DNA from: Psococerastis gibbosa
Lineage: Eukaryota > Arthropoda > Insecta > Psocodea > Psocidae
Reading direction: 5' to 3'
NCBI GenBank assembly: GCA_963971405.1
Contig: OZ020490.1
Span: forward strand, 9,534,874 to 9,598,873
Length of the DNA: 64,000 nucleotides
Position numbers and translations under genes: made by a program. Of the stretch, positions 11,345-23,245 are shown piece after piece. A model generated the notes under the pieces. That model ran no database searches. It was not told where the DNA came from and was given only the letters and a program-made list of their open reading frames with translations. Positions within the stretch are counted from its first letter, which is position 1. Every line of letters begins with the position of its first letter.

Positions 11345-12192
11345 ATTGCTTCCCAATTTATACGTAGTATAAGGAAAGCTTTGTGATGGTCGAAATTTCC
11401 GATTCCGAGATTTCAACGGATTTACACGTTTTGAGGTCCCAGGAACCCAAAAAAGTGGTTTTTACGAAATGTCTGTCTGTCTGTATGTCTGTCTGTGCGT
11501 TGATTTTCGGGCAAACTACTCGGTCGATTTTAATGAAATTCGGCAAGTAGGTTCACAAAAATCATACCTCGGGATAATTTTTTTATTTGGGGGCTAACTC
11601 AATTTGGAGGGTTTTATTCACAAAAAACTAAAAAAAAAAGTCTAAAAAAATTATTTCTCAAAAACGGCTCCAACGATTACTTTTAAATCCACATATATTG
11701 TATTTGTTATTAATGTTGATAAAATGTGGGGGGTTGCTTGCCCCTTGATAGATAGTTTGCTTCGGGGGGTAAAAAATAAAAATAACTAAATTTTAATGAA
11801 ATATTACTAAAAAAAAATTATTTTTCTGCGAAACCTTTCTATCGATGATTTCTACCTTCAGTATGTTTTAGGTGTTAAATTGAGTAACGGAACCGGACAG
11901 GTTGCTTTCCCAGAAAAGTATTTGGTTTTGTACTTAGTACAAAAAAATGATAGAAAATTCACTCTCAAATGCATTGCGTGTCCTGCCAGTATTGTTGTGT
12001 GGTAATGTGTTGGTCTGACCTATCCAGAATTTACCTCACCTCTAGGGACGTCTGTTGGGCAACCCCCCCCCCCCCCCCCCCGAGATCGGAAATTTAACCA
12101 TAGGAAAATTATTTACCATAAATTACTCATTTTCTCTATCTACTAATGGTGATAAATTGGAAAGCATGTTCGAGTAAACTCGGACCGGTTCT
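11345..12192 (+). repeat. Repeat A copy 1 (~850 bp)
   Basis: Begins TTGCTTCCCAATTTATACG and runs to GAGTAAACTCGGACCGGTT. A near-complete second copy lies at 26277-27118, and partial copies at 31140 and 28328. CTTTCCAATTTAT-like and ATAAATTGGAAAG sequences sit inverted near the two ends. It holds a GTCTGTCT simple repeat and a C tract. No coding frame is conserved between copies. Confidence 0.6.
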
Positions 12193-12269
12193 TTAGTCCA
12201 GCTTACTAATATCAGGCCTGCATTAACGGGCGTTTTTTTCTCGTTCTCAATTCTCACTATTTTATCAAA

Positions 12270-12400
12270 GCTAGTACAATATAATATAATAATATAATAT
12301 ATACAGTATATAATTAATAATAATAATAATATAATTTATAGGTCTGTCAGTGTTTGCGAAATTATATTATATAATATATTATATATTATATAATTGCGTC
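12270..12400. repeat. AT-rich low-complexity tract
   Basis: Almost pure ATAAT/ATATT repeats with partial self-complementarity. Probably simple-sequence DNA. Confidence 0.6.
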
Positions 12401-12748
12401 CGCTGTGCCTACTTTTGTCATAAATAAGGGACCCTCCAAAATGACGAACCTACAGGATGAACACGGTTAGCTAAATTTCCATTTTTCATAAAAATTTTCC
12501 TCCCTTGTCTGAAAGCCTGCACTTTCTTCCTAAGAAAATAAAAAAAATCCTCCATTGCTCTAAGCACTACGTCATTAATTTAAAGAAATGAAGAAATCAC
12601 ATTAAAAAAATGATGGGAGAGACACTTTGAATTAGGGCAAAGAAAGTGCACTCAAGTTTTTTCACCCTTTCTCCTCTTTATGAAGTTCTACATTGTTTCA
12701 TTTTATAGCAAAGGTTTGTAAACGCTATTAAATTCTAGAAACCTTTAA

Positions 12749-13149
12749 GAGGATGCGATACGTAGAAAATTGGCATCTCAAAATTAAATACTTTTATTTT
12801 TTTGTTTCATTAACTCAGCAAGTTATTAAAAATTTGGCTCATTTACGCTGTAGAAGACTACTTCGTATATCATATAATCGATTTTATTTATTTGTACCTA
12901 CTTTTCGGTTTTGTAGTTTTTCCAAAAATCCTAGATTACGCGAATTTTTAGTCGCCACTGCTATTTATGATAGATCAAAAGTAACAAAAATTTAATATTT
13001 GCTATTATTCATGTATGATGTATGAAGTAGTCTTCTACAACTTGCATGAGCCAAATATGTAATAACTTGCTTTGTTAATTAAATCCAAAGTAAAAAGTGA
13101 ATAAAAACAACAAATTTTGGGGTGCCAATTTTCTACGTAGCATGTCCTC
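12749..13149. mobile_element. TTAA-type foldback MITE, copy B
   Basis: Ends GAGGATGCGATACGTAG and CTACGTAGCATGTCCTC are inverted repeats. Flanks are TTAA (12745-12748) and a mutated CTAA (13150-13153). It shares arm blocks such as GTAGAAGACTACTTC with copies A and C. Confidence 0.65.
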
Positions 13150-13314
13150 CTAAACAATTTTATGACATTGCACGATAAATATATATAAAGTATTTTATTT
13201 AAATTTAAAATATCACAAGTTTGGTGTTCTCTGGTCACCGCTGAACCCGTTACTTTAGAGAGGAATCGTTCCATTTTTTTTTAAATAACATGGGGTGAGA
13301 GTTAATTAGTTTAA

Positions 13315-13689
13315 GAGTGTACAGCCCGTAGGGAAATTGGCAGCCCGAAATTTAATACTTTTTATTTTTTATTTAATTAACTATGCATGTTATTAAAGAT
13401 TTGGCTCATCAAAGTTGTAGAAGACTACTTCATCCACCATATTACAAGATATTTTTAATTTTCGAAATGGTAGTTTTTTCAGAAACATGCAAATATTTTA
13501 TGAACAATACCTTTTCACGTATTATCGATTTTTTTTAAATACTACAATTTCGAAAACTAAAAATACCTTGTTATATGATGCATGAAGTAGTCTTCTACAA
13601 CTTTGATGAGCCAAATCTTTAATAACATGCTTAGTTAATTAAATAAAAAATAAAAAGTATTAAATTTCGGGCCTACGGCCTGTACACTC
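13315..13689. mobile_element. TTAA-flanked foldback MITE, copy C
   Basis: A 375-bp copy with ends GAGTGTACAGCCCGTAGG and CTACGGCCTGTACACTC, bracketed by TTAA at 13311-13314 and 13690-13693. The arms are about 170 bp each, so most of the element folds back on itself. Confidence 0.8.
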
Positions 13690-13964
13690 TTAAGGCATCG
13701 GCCGAGATCCCTTACAACGCTCCCTAAATACCTCTTATAATTCAACTCATTGCCTGATCCCACCAGAGATGATAAAAGTTTGGAGACATGGAGAGTTTCA
13801 GGGTGGCTTGTCACAGTTTTCTCATGCAACGGTATGAATGAGAAGCGAATGTTGAATGAATAGGAAGGAGGTTGCTTCCGCACATAGGCCTACCTCATTA
13901 TTTTTTTACCATTATTTTTTTATTTTGTTATAATAATATTGTAATTCTTTTGTAATAATATTGT

Positions 13965-14212
13965 GGGTTAGTTGTAAGAGTGGGCCGCAAGGCCCAAAAG
14001 TCGCCCAATGGAAAATAAAGATAATTTTCTTTCTTACTTAAAATATGGGGGAAATTGTAAAAGGGGGCAAAAAGGGTCAAAATTTGCTCATTTGGAAAAT
14101 AAAGGCAATATTCTTTCTTACTTAAAATATGTGTGAAATTGTAAAAGGGGGCAAAAAGGGTCAAAATTTGCTCATTTGGAAAATAAAGGCAATTTTCTTT
14201 CTTTCTAAAATA
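13965..14212 (+). repeat. Retroposon 3' end followed by 84-bp tandem duplication
   Basis: 13965-14035 is a copy of the AGAGTGGGCCGCAAGGCCC 3'-end repeat. The next two units of 84 bp (GGCAAAAAGGGTCAAAATTT at 14066 and 14150) are tandem duplicates derived from a similar tail. The unit is 28 codons, which explains an open but meaningless minus-strand frame. Confidence 0.55.
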
Positions 14213-15540
14213 TGCTCCATAAACTGTGATAATACACACTGGATTTTGTCTTGTGAAGTATCCAAGTATATTCAATGCTATCGTTAATCCATAAAATTTA
14301 AAAATCAAGTTATGTTCTGCAACACGTCATCGGCTTCATCCTTTTACTCGTACATTACCGTATTTTATAGATTGTTTAATTTTTTAATTTAAAATAATAA
14401 TACAACTAACCGATTATTTGATTACCCGAATGAGACCCGGTCCAAATTAATTCGGGTAGTCGACGTTCTACTGATAAGCATATACTATTGCATTCAGGAA
14501 TAGTTAAGTACCGCAGACTACAAACCTAACCGCTTACCGCTCACCGAACATCGTCTATTAGATATTTATAATTATCTATTACAATAATACATTAGCTAAT
14601 ATAGTCTAAAATTTCCCATTTCGGGAGGTCGGAGATGAGGATGTGTACGTACTGTTAATAGACATAATGTTCCCTAATGGAGGTATACAGTAATTAAATA
14701 ATGAAATTGACTCAACCATGTCTATTGCTGTTCCATATGCTAAAGTCGGAATGCCATTTAAGGGGATATCTCATTAAACTGTACACTAGAAAATAGCTGT
14801 GTACTAAGCAACAGTCTATTTCTTTGACCTAATTCTAAAGTACAGTGTTAATTCCTTCGCAATTTGCAATTAAACGACCCGAAAGTTTTAGCTTTCAAGA
14901 ATGCTGAAAACGAAATGGTTAACATTTCGAATATAGAAGTAATTAAATGTTTTGACCCAGTTGAGGCTATATTGTTTTTCTATTCTTCAATTCATTTTTC
15001 ACATCTTATTTTCCTTTTCTACTTTTGCTCCCTTTTTTCCATCATCCTTTCTTCTTCTCGTACGTGGCCGCCGTTACAGAACATGGAGCACTTCTTCTTT
15101 TTCCTCGCTTTTATCCCTAGTTGGGGTCAGCTTTACGGCAGGTTTATTTCCACTCTGAAACTGAAAATTCCCTACAGCGTTTTCGTAGAATGTAGGAAGC
15201 GTTTTTAGACAGCTAGACAGCACTTTTGAAGTTTCTTAGTAAAACATTATACCCGGAGTGGCCGTCAACTCCGTTCGTTCTTGAATGCCGCCACCGCCCT
15301 CTAATCATGACTTCCGACTTTCTAAAGGAGATTTCCCTCAAAGCGGTAGATTTTACGCGGGAACTTGTAACTAACTTAAACTGTAGACTATTGTAATTAC
15401 CTTTGATTTTGAGATAATTATAGGGATTTACAAATGGATTGTTTCAGATTTCTTGAGTCTATAGTTAGTTTATTTAAGGGCAAATCGAAAAACAATTAAA
15501 TTTAGAACTAAATTACAGCAAAATTAGAGCTATGAATTGC

Positions 15541-15704
15541 TCCTGCGGCCCGATCATGTCGATTTTAATACCGGGTTATTATAATACTTTGGTATTAAAA
15601 AAGTGAACAAGAATTTTACAATGGAAAGTGTTATTTAAAAAAAATTTGTTTACAGTTTTAACCGCAGGAGTAAGTTAATACCAATTGCCATAATCGGTCC
15701 ACTG
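15541..15704. mobile_element. Repeat F MITE copy
   Basis: TCCTGCGGCCCGATCATGTC on the left and an imperfect inverse (GCCATAATCGGTCCACTGG) on the right. The interior is shared with 34174-34345 (TTACAATGGAAAGTG, GTTTACAGTTTTAACC). Confidence 0.55.
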
Positions 15705-15867
15705 GTATTCCGCTCGAAATGGTATATTTTGTTGTGAAATTCTACGTAATGTAAACAGAGAAATTCAAACAAAATATGCTATTTATTTATTTGTTATAAC
15801 AACTATAATTAGAATTAGTAATAACCAAGCAATCGTTAAAAAATCAACTTTGTTAACGAAACTCATT

Positions 15868-16090
15868 TAAATAAATAAATAAGGAGTTTTAATTGTTTCT
15901 ATTACTAAGCCAACGTAGGGGAGTTAGGGCTATGAAGCCCACTCTTACACTCAACTAGGAAGGCCTGGGACCGCCTGCTTCACATGCCCTCCGAAGCATG
16001 GCCAGAAAATGTAGCCAGTGTGGGACTCGAACCAACAACCTTTCAGGTGAAAGTCAGAGTCCGTACCACTACTCTACATGCCCTGACATT
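15868..16090 (-). mobile_element. SINE1 (tRNA-derived)
   Basis: Minus-strand copy with B-box-like GGTTCGAGTCCCACAC, conserved CTGGCCATGCTTCGGAGGGC, CTAGTTGAGTGTAAG, and a (ATTT)n tail. The most abundant SINE in the window. Confidence 0.7.
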
Positions 16091-16854
16091 TGTGTTAAGT
16101 AAAAAAACTCTGAGCGGGAAGAAGAGTGGAGAGGGAAACTCACTAGCAAAGTTACACCTTATCAGCTATGTGAGACTTGCTCAACTCCAGCAGAAGATGC
16201 AAATGCGTCATTTGTTACAAGAGGTTTGGATAAAACCCTAAGTTTTTGTTTCTTTTTATTAAAATGAAATACCACGAAGTCACGAGTAATTTAATTTTTT
16301 TACCCACTCTCTTTGCAAAACGATTCCTAGCAATACGGCCTTTAGACGGCTTTTCCACTTGTCAATATTCCGTCATTTTTGCATCAATAATTGATGAGAT
16401 GACATAGAGTAAAGAAAACTCTCATCAATTATTGAAGAAAAATACTGAAAAATATTACTTAGTCTATTCCCCACTTGGGTATTTCTCTCCTCAACATTCG
16501 AACCATATAGAGAGCACGACTCTAATAAACAACAGAAAAAAACACGAAGAACAGACACTAAATAAAGAAAAAGGCATTGCGTTGGGTTAAACGTAGTAGA
16601 ACTGAGGGGAGCCGGGGGGGGGGGGGGGGGGTTGGTGGTGCGGAGAAACTGTAAAAGTGTTGCATTATGAATAAGCTGGTGCAATCTTCTAAGAGGTAAG
16701 GTTTGCTCTCTATAGCATTTACCGTTGCTTTTATCAGTAAAAAGGGTTAAGTGTGCACTCCAGGCCTTTAAATGTTTGTTTTCGCTCTTCTTTTCAAGGT
16801 TGAGCGCAAGTCTGCTGTGGAGTTGAATAAGCAAAAGACATTTTATAGAGATGT

Positions 16855-17705
16855 CCCAGTCAAAGAGAAGCAAGCGTAGTCAACGGTTAATGTCTCTGAC
16901 TCTGACACTAAGGCTCACGACTTCGCATCAAGGCTCCTTTGCGGGACCTTAAATTCCCAGTCAAAGAGGAGAGGCAGCTGTAATCTGGGGGGCTAATGTC
17001 TCTGACTCTGACACGAAGGCTCACGACTTCGCTTCAAGGCTCCTTTGCGGGACCTTAAATTCCCAGTCAAAGAGGAGAGGCAGCTGTAATCTGGGGGGCT
17101 AATGTCTCTGACTCTGACACGAAGGCTCATGACTTCGCTTCAAGGCTCCTTTGCCAGACCTTTACATTCCCAGTCAAAGTGGAGAAACATGCGAAGCCAA
17201 CGGTGAATGTTTCTGGCTCTGGCACAAAGGCTCACGTTTCCGCTTCAAGGCTCCTTTGCGGGACGTTTAGATGTCCCAGTCAAAGAGGAGAAGCAGCTGT
17301 AATCTGGGGGGCTAATGTCTCTGACTCTGACACGAAGGCTCATGACTTCGCTTCAAGGCTCCTTTGCCAGACCTTTACATTCCCAGTCAAAGTGGAGAAA
17401 CATGCGAAGCCAACGGTGAATGTTTCTGGCTCTGGCACAAAGGCTCACGTTTCCGCTTCAAGGCTCCTTTGCGGGACGTTTAGATGTCCCAGTCAAAGAG
17501 GAGAAGCAGCTGTAATCTAAAGGACTAATGTCTCTGACTCTGACACGAAGGCTCACGACTTCCGCTTCAAGGCTCCTTTGCGGGACCTTTAGATTCCCAG
17601 TCAAAGAGGAGAAGCAGCTGTAATCTAAAGGACTAATGTCACTGACTCCGACCCGAAGGCTTACGACTTCACTTCCGGGGCACTTTTCCCAGTCAAAGAG
17701 GTGAA
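16855..17705. repeat. ~106-bp tandem array, eight units
   Basis: The anchor CCCAGTCAAAG recurs at 16855, 16956, 17062, 17169, 17275, 17382, 17488, 17596 and 17688. Spacing is mostly 106-108 bp (101 for the first interval, 92 for the last). Units at 17169/17382 and 17275/17488 are nearly identical pairs, so a 213-bp higher-order unit has also duplicated. The period is not a multiple of three, and the short open frames crossing it are not credible genes. Confidence 0.85.
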
Positions 17706-18450
17706 GCATGTGTAGTCTAGTGATAACGTCTCTGATTTATTCACCAAGACTCAAATCGGCGCACCTTTTTGGATTTTTGGACATATCAAATGAAATTGCT
17801 AGAAATATTTAGCATAACCTACTAATTTATACGGTACTATAGAAGTATACCTAAGAAGAGCTTTGTGATTGTGTAAATTCTCAAATTCGAGATGTCAACA
17901 GACTAAAAAAAATTTTTTAAATTTTTTTTCTGTTTTGAGTTTACTCAATTTTGGGGTCTTATCCATAAAAAACGGCAAAATAGCGGCTAAAAATGGCTCC
18001 TCAAAAACAGCTCATATTGGGTTTTATTTATTTATTCATTGAAGAGCTAGAGAAGGACAGAGAGAGACAGAGTGAAAATCTCTCTTTTCCACAATACACG
18101 TTATTGGCTTGTTCAAAACTCATTATATTCTCATACGTGGTTTGCGACGTCGAATATCATAAAAGGGCAGTATATACAGTATTTACCGTGGCGTAAGCGG
18201 TTAAGCTATCCAAACTTTGAATACGCGAGTTCCTCATAGTCGTATTAAAAGTTCGGAGATGACCCCAGGATATTTTGTAAAATGAGATGAGTAATATTAA
18301 AGCTTCTGAAATTTCAATTACTGTGATTACTTTTAGGGTTTTTTAATGGACGCATCTTGTTAACATGCATACTTGTACGAAGCTCATTAAAAATTGGTCT
18401 GCCCAGGTTCCCATAGTTTTTACGGACAATTTTCAGATGAAATCAGGTAA

Positions 18451-19121
18451 AAAATCCCTTTTGGCTCTGGCCGATCAGATGTAGGGAGATTCCGCAGACC
18501 CTGATTTTCCTCTACGATACCTACGCTATGTATGTAATTACAAATAAAAAATACTTCATTATTTTCCCGACCACAACATCAACACACTAAACACTCTTGT
18601 GTTCCAAATTTCAAACCAAAATTCCGACTATGAACTTTACTTATCACATTATTTTCACTTTGACAGGACCTCATCTTAAAATGGTTGATTTGTTGTAAAA
18701 AGTGTTGATCACAATTATCGTAGATAATAATATGGGCTTCCAGTCAGATTTTAATTCATTCCTCTGCGACCTATACTAACTGAGATATGAATTCTATAAG
18801 GTTTCAATGGGCCACAATCTTGTAACTAAAGCGTGGATCTAGCTGGTTAACGAACTCAAACAAAACATTTGTGTGATCAATTTTTGTGCCAAGTTTCATC
18901 AAAATCGGATAATATTTACGGAAGTTAGTTAGTTGAGTGTTTCCTTAAAACGATATACATAAATAAATACTTACATACATACAGTATTATATACATACAA
19001 TACTAGTATATATACAATTTTGAAAGGGGGTCATGAAATGAAAAGTTGTGATGGAATTTTCAGAAAGTCGAGCAATGGTCGCCATGTCAATAGATAAGTA
19101 GATGAATCTCCTTAAAATCAG
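18451..19121 (+). repeat. Repeat B copy 1 (full length, ~670 bp)
   Basis: Starts CTTTTGGCTCTGGCCGATCA and ends GTAGATGAATCTCCTTAAAA. AGGGAGATTC appears near the left end and inverted near the right end, a possible sub-terminal inverted repeat. Other copies: 23385, 48294 plus 54192 (split by the LINE), and reversed at 56735 and 59697. No coding capacity. Confidence 0.6.
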
Positions 19122-19794
19122 TAGCCTACAAACAGATAATATACTTTTTCTAATTTCATAATGAATTGCAATTGTTGTAAAGGGTTGAAATCTAACCAAG
19201 CAAGACTGCTACAAACCGTTCTAAATTAACCCAGACAGAGAAAATGTCGTAAGTTATGCAAAATCTTGCCCAAAACTATTTGCTTCCCAACATGTCGACT
19301 CAACAATTCCTTAATAATCCGAGAGATACGGCCTGCGACCGCATGGAAATCTGCAGATTACAAACGAGCTCTTAATTCCTATTGAACACGAGATTTGAAT
19401 TTTGGCGGGAATCCAGTAAACTTGTTTACGGCAGCATCTCCAGTTGATGTCATTCGCATTGCTAAGGCTTCGTCGCCCAATAAATGGGTTTCCCATGTCT
19501 TTTTTGTGCTCGGAGAAAAATTCCTATTCCGTATTTACATTTTCCAACTCTGCGGACATTTTGATATTTTTCTATCTTTCTATTAAAAGATAACAATGGG
19601 AACATATTGTGATCGGTCTGCCTACCTGCCTAAACAAATAAAAGGTTCATTCATTCATTCTAAAACAGTTCATTGACCCCTAGGCGTTCTATTTCCAAGA
19701 GAGAAAGAGAGAGATTAATATTATGATGAAAAATATTTGAAAGGCAAAAAAAGTTATACAAGGTGGTTAATGTGGTTAGTCAGGTACGGTACGT

Positions 19795-20147
19795 TAGTCA
19801 AGACATGTAGAGTGGTGGTACAGTCTGTACAGACTCCGAAAAGTTGTTGGTTTCAGGCCATGTGTCGGAGGGCCTGTGAGTTTTTTTGCGTTTTTAATAA
19901 AGGTCAAACTCGTACAAACAATTTAATGAATTTATCCGATTTACCTCTTTAGTCGCCTCACTAAGTAACCTAGTAGGTACTTCTATCGAGTTACGACACA
20001 TCTCCGAACGCAAGATGTGTGGGGACGTGCAAGCGCACGTTACCACCTTGCCACTGAAGTCGCTAAATGTAAGCAGGTGGTCCCAGGTCTTCCTAGTTGA
20101 GTGTAAGAAAGGGCTTTATAGCCATAACTCCGCAAGGTTGGCTTAGT
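19795..20147 (+). mobile_element. SINE1 interrupted by SINE3
   Basis: The 5' part is 19795-19885 (ATGTAGAGTGGTGGTACAG ... GGAGGGCCTGTGAG) and the 3' part 20080-20147 (GTAAGCAGGTGGTCCC ... AGGTTGGCTTAGTAATAG). The middle is an unrelated SINE3 copy. The 3' tail continues after repeat D at 20649. Confidence 0.55.
19886..20079 (-). mobile_element. SINE3 (tRNA-like head), inserted in SINE1
   Basis: Minus-strand copy of a family also at 43903 and 63660. It has a TGGCAAGGTGGTAACGTGC A-box-like block, GGAGATGTGTCGTAACTC, and a T-rich (A-rich when reversed) end towards 19886. Confidence 0.5.
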
Positions 20148-20155
20148 AATAGAAC

Positions 20156-20648
20156 CGAGCCCCTACACCTCCATATGATTTGCTTGCGGAAGCAGGGACC
20201 AATAGAAAGCCCGCCATATTTTGGCCTCACATTTTCGCGCCAAATAGAACTCAATAGTTATCTTATGGTACCTAACGCAAGATTTTTAAAACTAAAAAAA
20301 ATGTGTCTTTATTAAATATTTAATCTGTCTAACTTCACTATTATGATAAATAAGCTTTCCCGAAATAGCTGAAAATTATGTGGATAAAAAAGAAACAATA
20401 GCATCAAATAAGTTCAATCATCCAAAACAGTAACTGTACCCTATGAAATTTCAAATGTACAAAATACAAAATTAAATTAGGCCTATAGGCAATAATAAGG
20501 GCAACAAAAAGGCATTTTCTCTTAGTTTTTAAATAAAATACGGAATACCACCTGCTGTGAGCCCAAAAATGGCGAAAATCAAATTACCATGCGACACTAG
20601 CGCCAATGGTACTTCTAGTATATTTTATATTATATTCGAAGTTCTTTG
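20156..20648 (-). mobile_element. Repeat D copy 3, 8-bp TSD, inside a SINE1 tail
   Basis: A reversed 493-bp copy (CGAGCCCCTACACC...GAAGTTCTTTG) flanked by AATAGAAC at 20148-20155 and 20649-20656. The duplicated octamer is SINE1 tail sequence, and the SINE tail resumes on the far side, so the insertion post-dates that SINE. Confidence 0.8.
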
Positions 20649-20930
20649 AATAGAACGAAAAGTCAATATTTATTTATTTAATAAAGAACAATTAATTAGC
20701 GGGATGAAAACCAAAATTTAATAGAAGTTGCAACATTTATATTCATTTGAAGACCCTCGACAAGCGAAAGCTTTTGGGTGGACGTGTTATGTAGTATTTA
20801 AAAAAAAAAAAAAACATTTTGTTTAATATAGCCAGCAAGAGAAAAAAATATTATTATGCGAACATTTGATAGGCATATAGACCTGCCTGCGGTGGCCCAT
20901 TGAACCTAGCCCTGCCAACGACCCCCTTTT

Positions 20931-21050
20931 GAATTTTGGCGCGAATCTACGCTACCGTTCTTGTTTACCACAACTTGATGTCACTCTCTTTGCTAAGGCT
21001 TCCCGCCAGATGGTTTTCTTAACTCTCAATTTCGCGGGAACAAAAGTTCT
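20931..21050. repeat. Interspersed repeat shared with 19395-19490
   Basis: GAATTTTGGCGCGAATCTAC...TGATGTCA...GCTAAGGCTTC is similar to 19395-19490 in the same orientation. Function and ends unknown. Confidence 0.4.
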
Positions 21051-21351
21051 GTTTAACGTCAACCGGATTGGATTAAAGGGGGACTGTCAACAAGTGCGGA
21101 GTGTCCTTTCCAAATTATAGCAATTGTATTGTATTATTGAACATTGATGGGTTAGGGTTGGGTTATTTTACTGATTTCACCCCTTTTACCACAATATGGC
21201 TGTAACTGAAATAATGAATCAATCTAAAATAGATAGGTTCGAGGGCAATAAGCTGGCATTGATAATTGAAAACGGGAAAATGTGGATCAACAAAGTTTCC
21301 AATAATTGCTTGCAATAATTTCCGAAGTCATCACTTAAGAGTCAGGATTGT

Positions 21352-21515
21352 CAAGGCATGTAGAGTAGTGGTACAGACTCCGATTTTCTCCCGAAAGTTT
21401 CTTGTTTCGAGCCCCACACTTTCTACATTTTTCTGGCCATGCTTTGTAAGGCATGTAAAGCGGGTCTTCCTAGTTGAGTGTAAGAGAGGGCTTCATAGGT
21501 AAGTCCGCTAGGTTG
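21352..21515 (+). mobile_element. SINE1 copy, 3' end displaced
   Basis: SINE1 from CAAGGCATGTAGAGTAG to CCGCTAGGTTG. The expected tail (CTAGGTTGGCTTAGTAAAAG and the ATTT repeats) is found instead at 22915-22975, after the 192-bp array. This suggests about 1.4 kb was inserted within the SINE. Confidence 0.55.
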
Positions 21516-21534
21516 AAGAATCAGTAGAATCTGG

Positions 21535-21775
21535 GCTGATGGGCGGTGGTCGAAATGAAAGCGAACTTCCAAACGTTCGTCAACATCTGCGGTCGACATC
21601 TTCAGTGGAACTGCGTAGACTTCTAAGATTGTATCTTGGAGGCTCAGCAGCAACTGTGTGGGCAGGGTTTTTTTTTGTGATATAGAGCCCCAACCTCGCT
21701 CTATGAAATGGTGGCAACCGACCCGGTTTTGAGTACCTAGGATGGTTTCAAGTACCGAAGTCACCTCCCGAAAAT
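21535..21775 (-). other. Coding-like fragment of unknown origin
   Basis: The minus strand is open from 21764 through 21535 with ordinary amino-acid composition (for example LPTQLLLSLQDTILEVYAVP followed by MSTADVDERLEVRF). I recognise no family. It lies between the SINE1 5' part and the 192-bp array and may have been carried in with the array. Alternatives: a relic exon or a chance open frame. Confidence 0.25.
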
Positions 21776-21959
21776 CGGAACGGAAGGAATGAGAGTCTGC
21801 CCAGGGGCAATGGACTTGTCTGGATAGAATAGCCTGAATGTAAGTGTAAGCCGAACAGGGAGAAGGAAAAGGCCACTAGGGCAAAAAACCTTCTCGTGTG
21901 TCTGAATGATTTTGTGTGGTTATGGTGTTAATTTACATAGGAAGAGAGATAGACGATAG

Positions 21960-22903
21960 TAAGGAGACAGGAAAGAGTAGTGTCTCAAGGCTAAGATGTC
22001 TAGAAGAATAGAGTGTCGTGAGGTGATCTGTAAAAAAACACAATAGATTAAGTATGTGTAGCCGCTGCGGGTGCCACTGGACAGTGGTGCCATCAACTTG
22101 AACACCAGCTGGTCGAACTGGGTCGGTCTCTGTCACACCATGGCCAGCAGCTCGCAGGGCCACAGACAAGGGTCTGAAAGGGAAGGTGATATTAGTAAGA
22201 GGGGTCTCGGTCGTGGGGATCTGTAAAAAACTTAATTGATTAAATATGTGTAGCCGCTGCGGGTGCCACTGGACAGTGGTGCCATCAACTTGAACACCAG
22301 CTGGTCGAACTGGGTCGGTCTCTGTCACACCATGGCCAGCAGCTCGCAGGGCCACAGACAAGGGTCTGAAAGGGAAGGTGATATTGGTAAGAGGGGTCTC
22401 GGTCATGGTGATCTTTAAAAAAACACAATAGATTAAGTATGTGTAGCCGCTGCGGGTGCCACTGGACAGTGGTGCCATCAACTTGAACACCAGCTGGTCG
22501 AACTGGGTCGGTCTCTGTCACACCATGGCCAGCAGCTCGCAGGGCCACAGACAAGGGTCTGAAAGGGAAGGTGATATTGGTAAGAGGGGTTTCGGTCGTG
22601 GTGATCTGTAAAAAACACAATTGATTAAATATGTGTAGCCGCTGCGGGTGCCACTGGACAGTGGTGCCATCAACTTGAACACCAGCTGGTCGAACTGGGT
22701 CGGTCTGTGTCACACCATGGCCAGCAGCTCGCAGGGCCACAGACAAGGGTCTGAAAGGGAAGGTGATATTAGTAAGAGGGGTCTCGGTCGTGGGGATCTG
22801 TAAAAAACTTAATTGATTAAATATGTGTAGCCGCTGCGGGTGCCACTGGACAGTGGTGCCATCAACTTGAACACCAGCTGGTCGAACTGGGTCGGTCTCT
22901 GCC
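21960..22903 (-). repeat. 192-bp tandem array (five units), open on the minus strand
   Basis: The anchor GCCGCTGCGGGTGCC recurs at 22061, 22253, 22446, 22638 and 22830, so units are 192, 193, 192 and 192 bp. 192 bp equals 64 codons. On the minus strand each unit reads a protein-like block (RPLSVALRAAGHGVTETDP and then VQVDGTTVQWHPQRLHI). It is joined by a T-rich stretch ending in TTTTTACAG, which looks like a splice acceptor. The single 193-bp unit shifts the frame. The array is much more GC-rich than its surroundings. It could be an amplified exon with flanking intron, or a satellite. Confidence 0.7.
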
Positions 22904-23061
22904 TTTGCTGTTACTCCACTAGGTTGGCTTAGTAAAAGAACAAAAAGTCAATATTTATTTATTTACATCAACCTCTTCTTGTTCTTCAGGGTATGTCTCA
23001 TATTCTTCTTTTGTACAGCATATTCAGGTGTTATTGTTATATGGTACCTCAGATTCACCCT

Positions 23062-23245
23062 GACGTCTGAGTTTGAGGTATCATACGACAGTTCGAGTCC
23101 AACACTTACTACATTTTCTGGCCATGCTTTAGAGGGCATTTAAAGGGTCTTCTTAATTGAGTGTAAGAGAGGGCTTAATAGCCCTAACTCCGCTAGGTTG
23201 GCTTAGTAATAGAGCAAAAGGTCAATATTTATTTATTTAAGAGAA
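23062..23245 (+). mobile_element. SINE1 copy
   Basis: Diverged head (GAGGTATCATACGACAGTTC) but a good body and tail (TTTCTGGCCATGCTTTAGAG, GGTTGGCTTAGTAATAGAGC, then ATTT repeats). Confidence 0.6.

Noticed and set aside
13928..14308. 126-aa minus-strand protein with 28-residue repeats
   Set aside because: Produced by an 84-bp tandem duplication of a retroposon 3' tail; no homology or start context.
16855..22903. CRISPR-like direct repeats
   Set aside because: The arrays are contiguous tandem repeats of 106 and 192 bp with no unique spacers, in a eukaryotic context.
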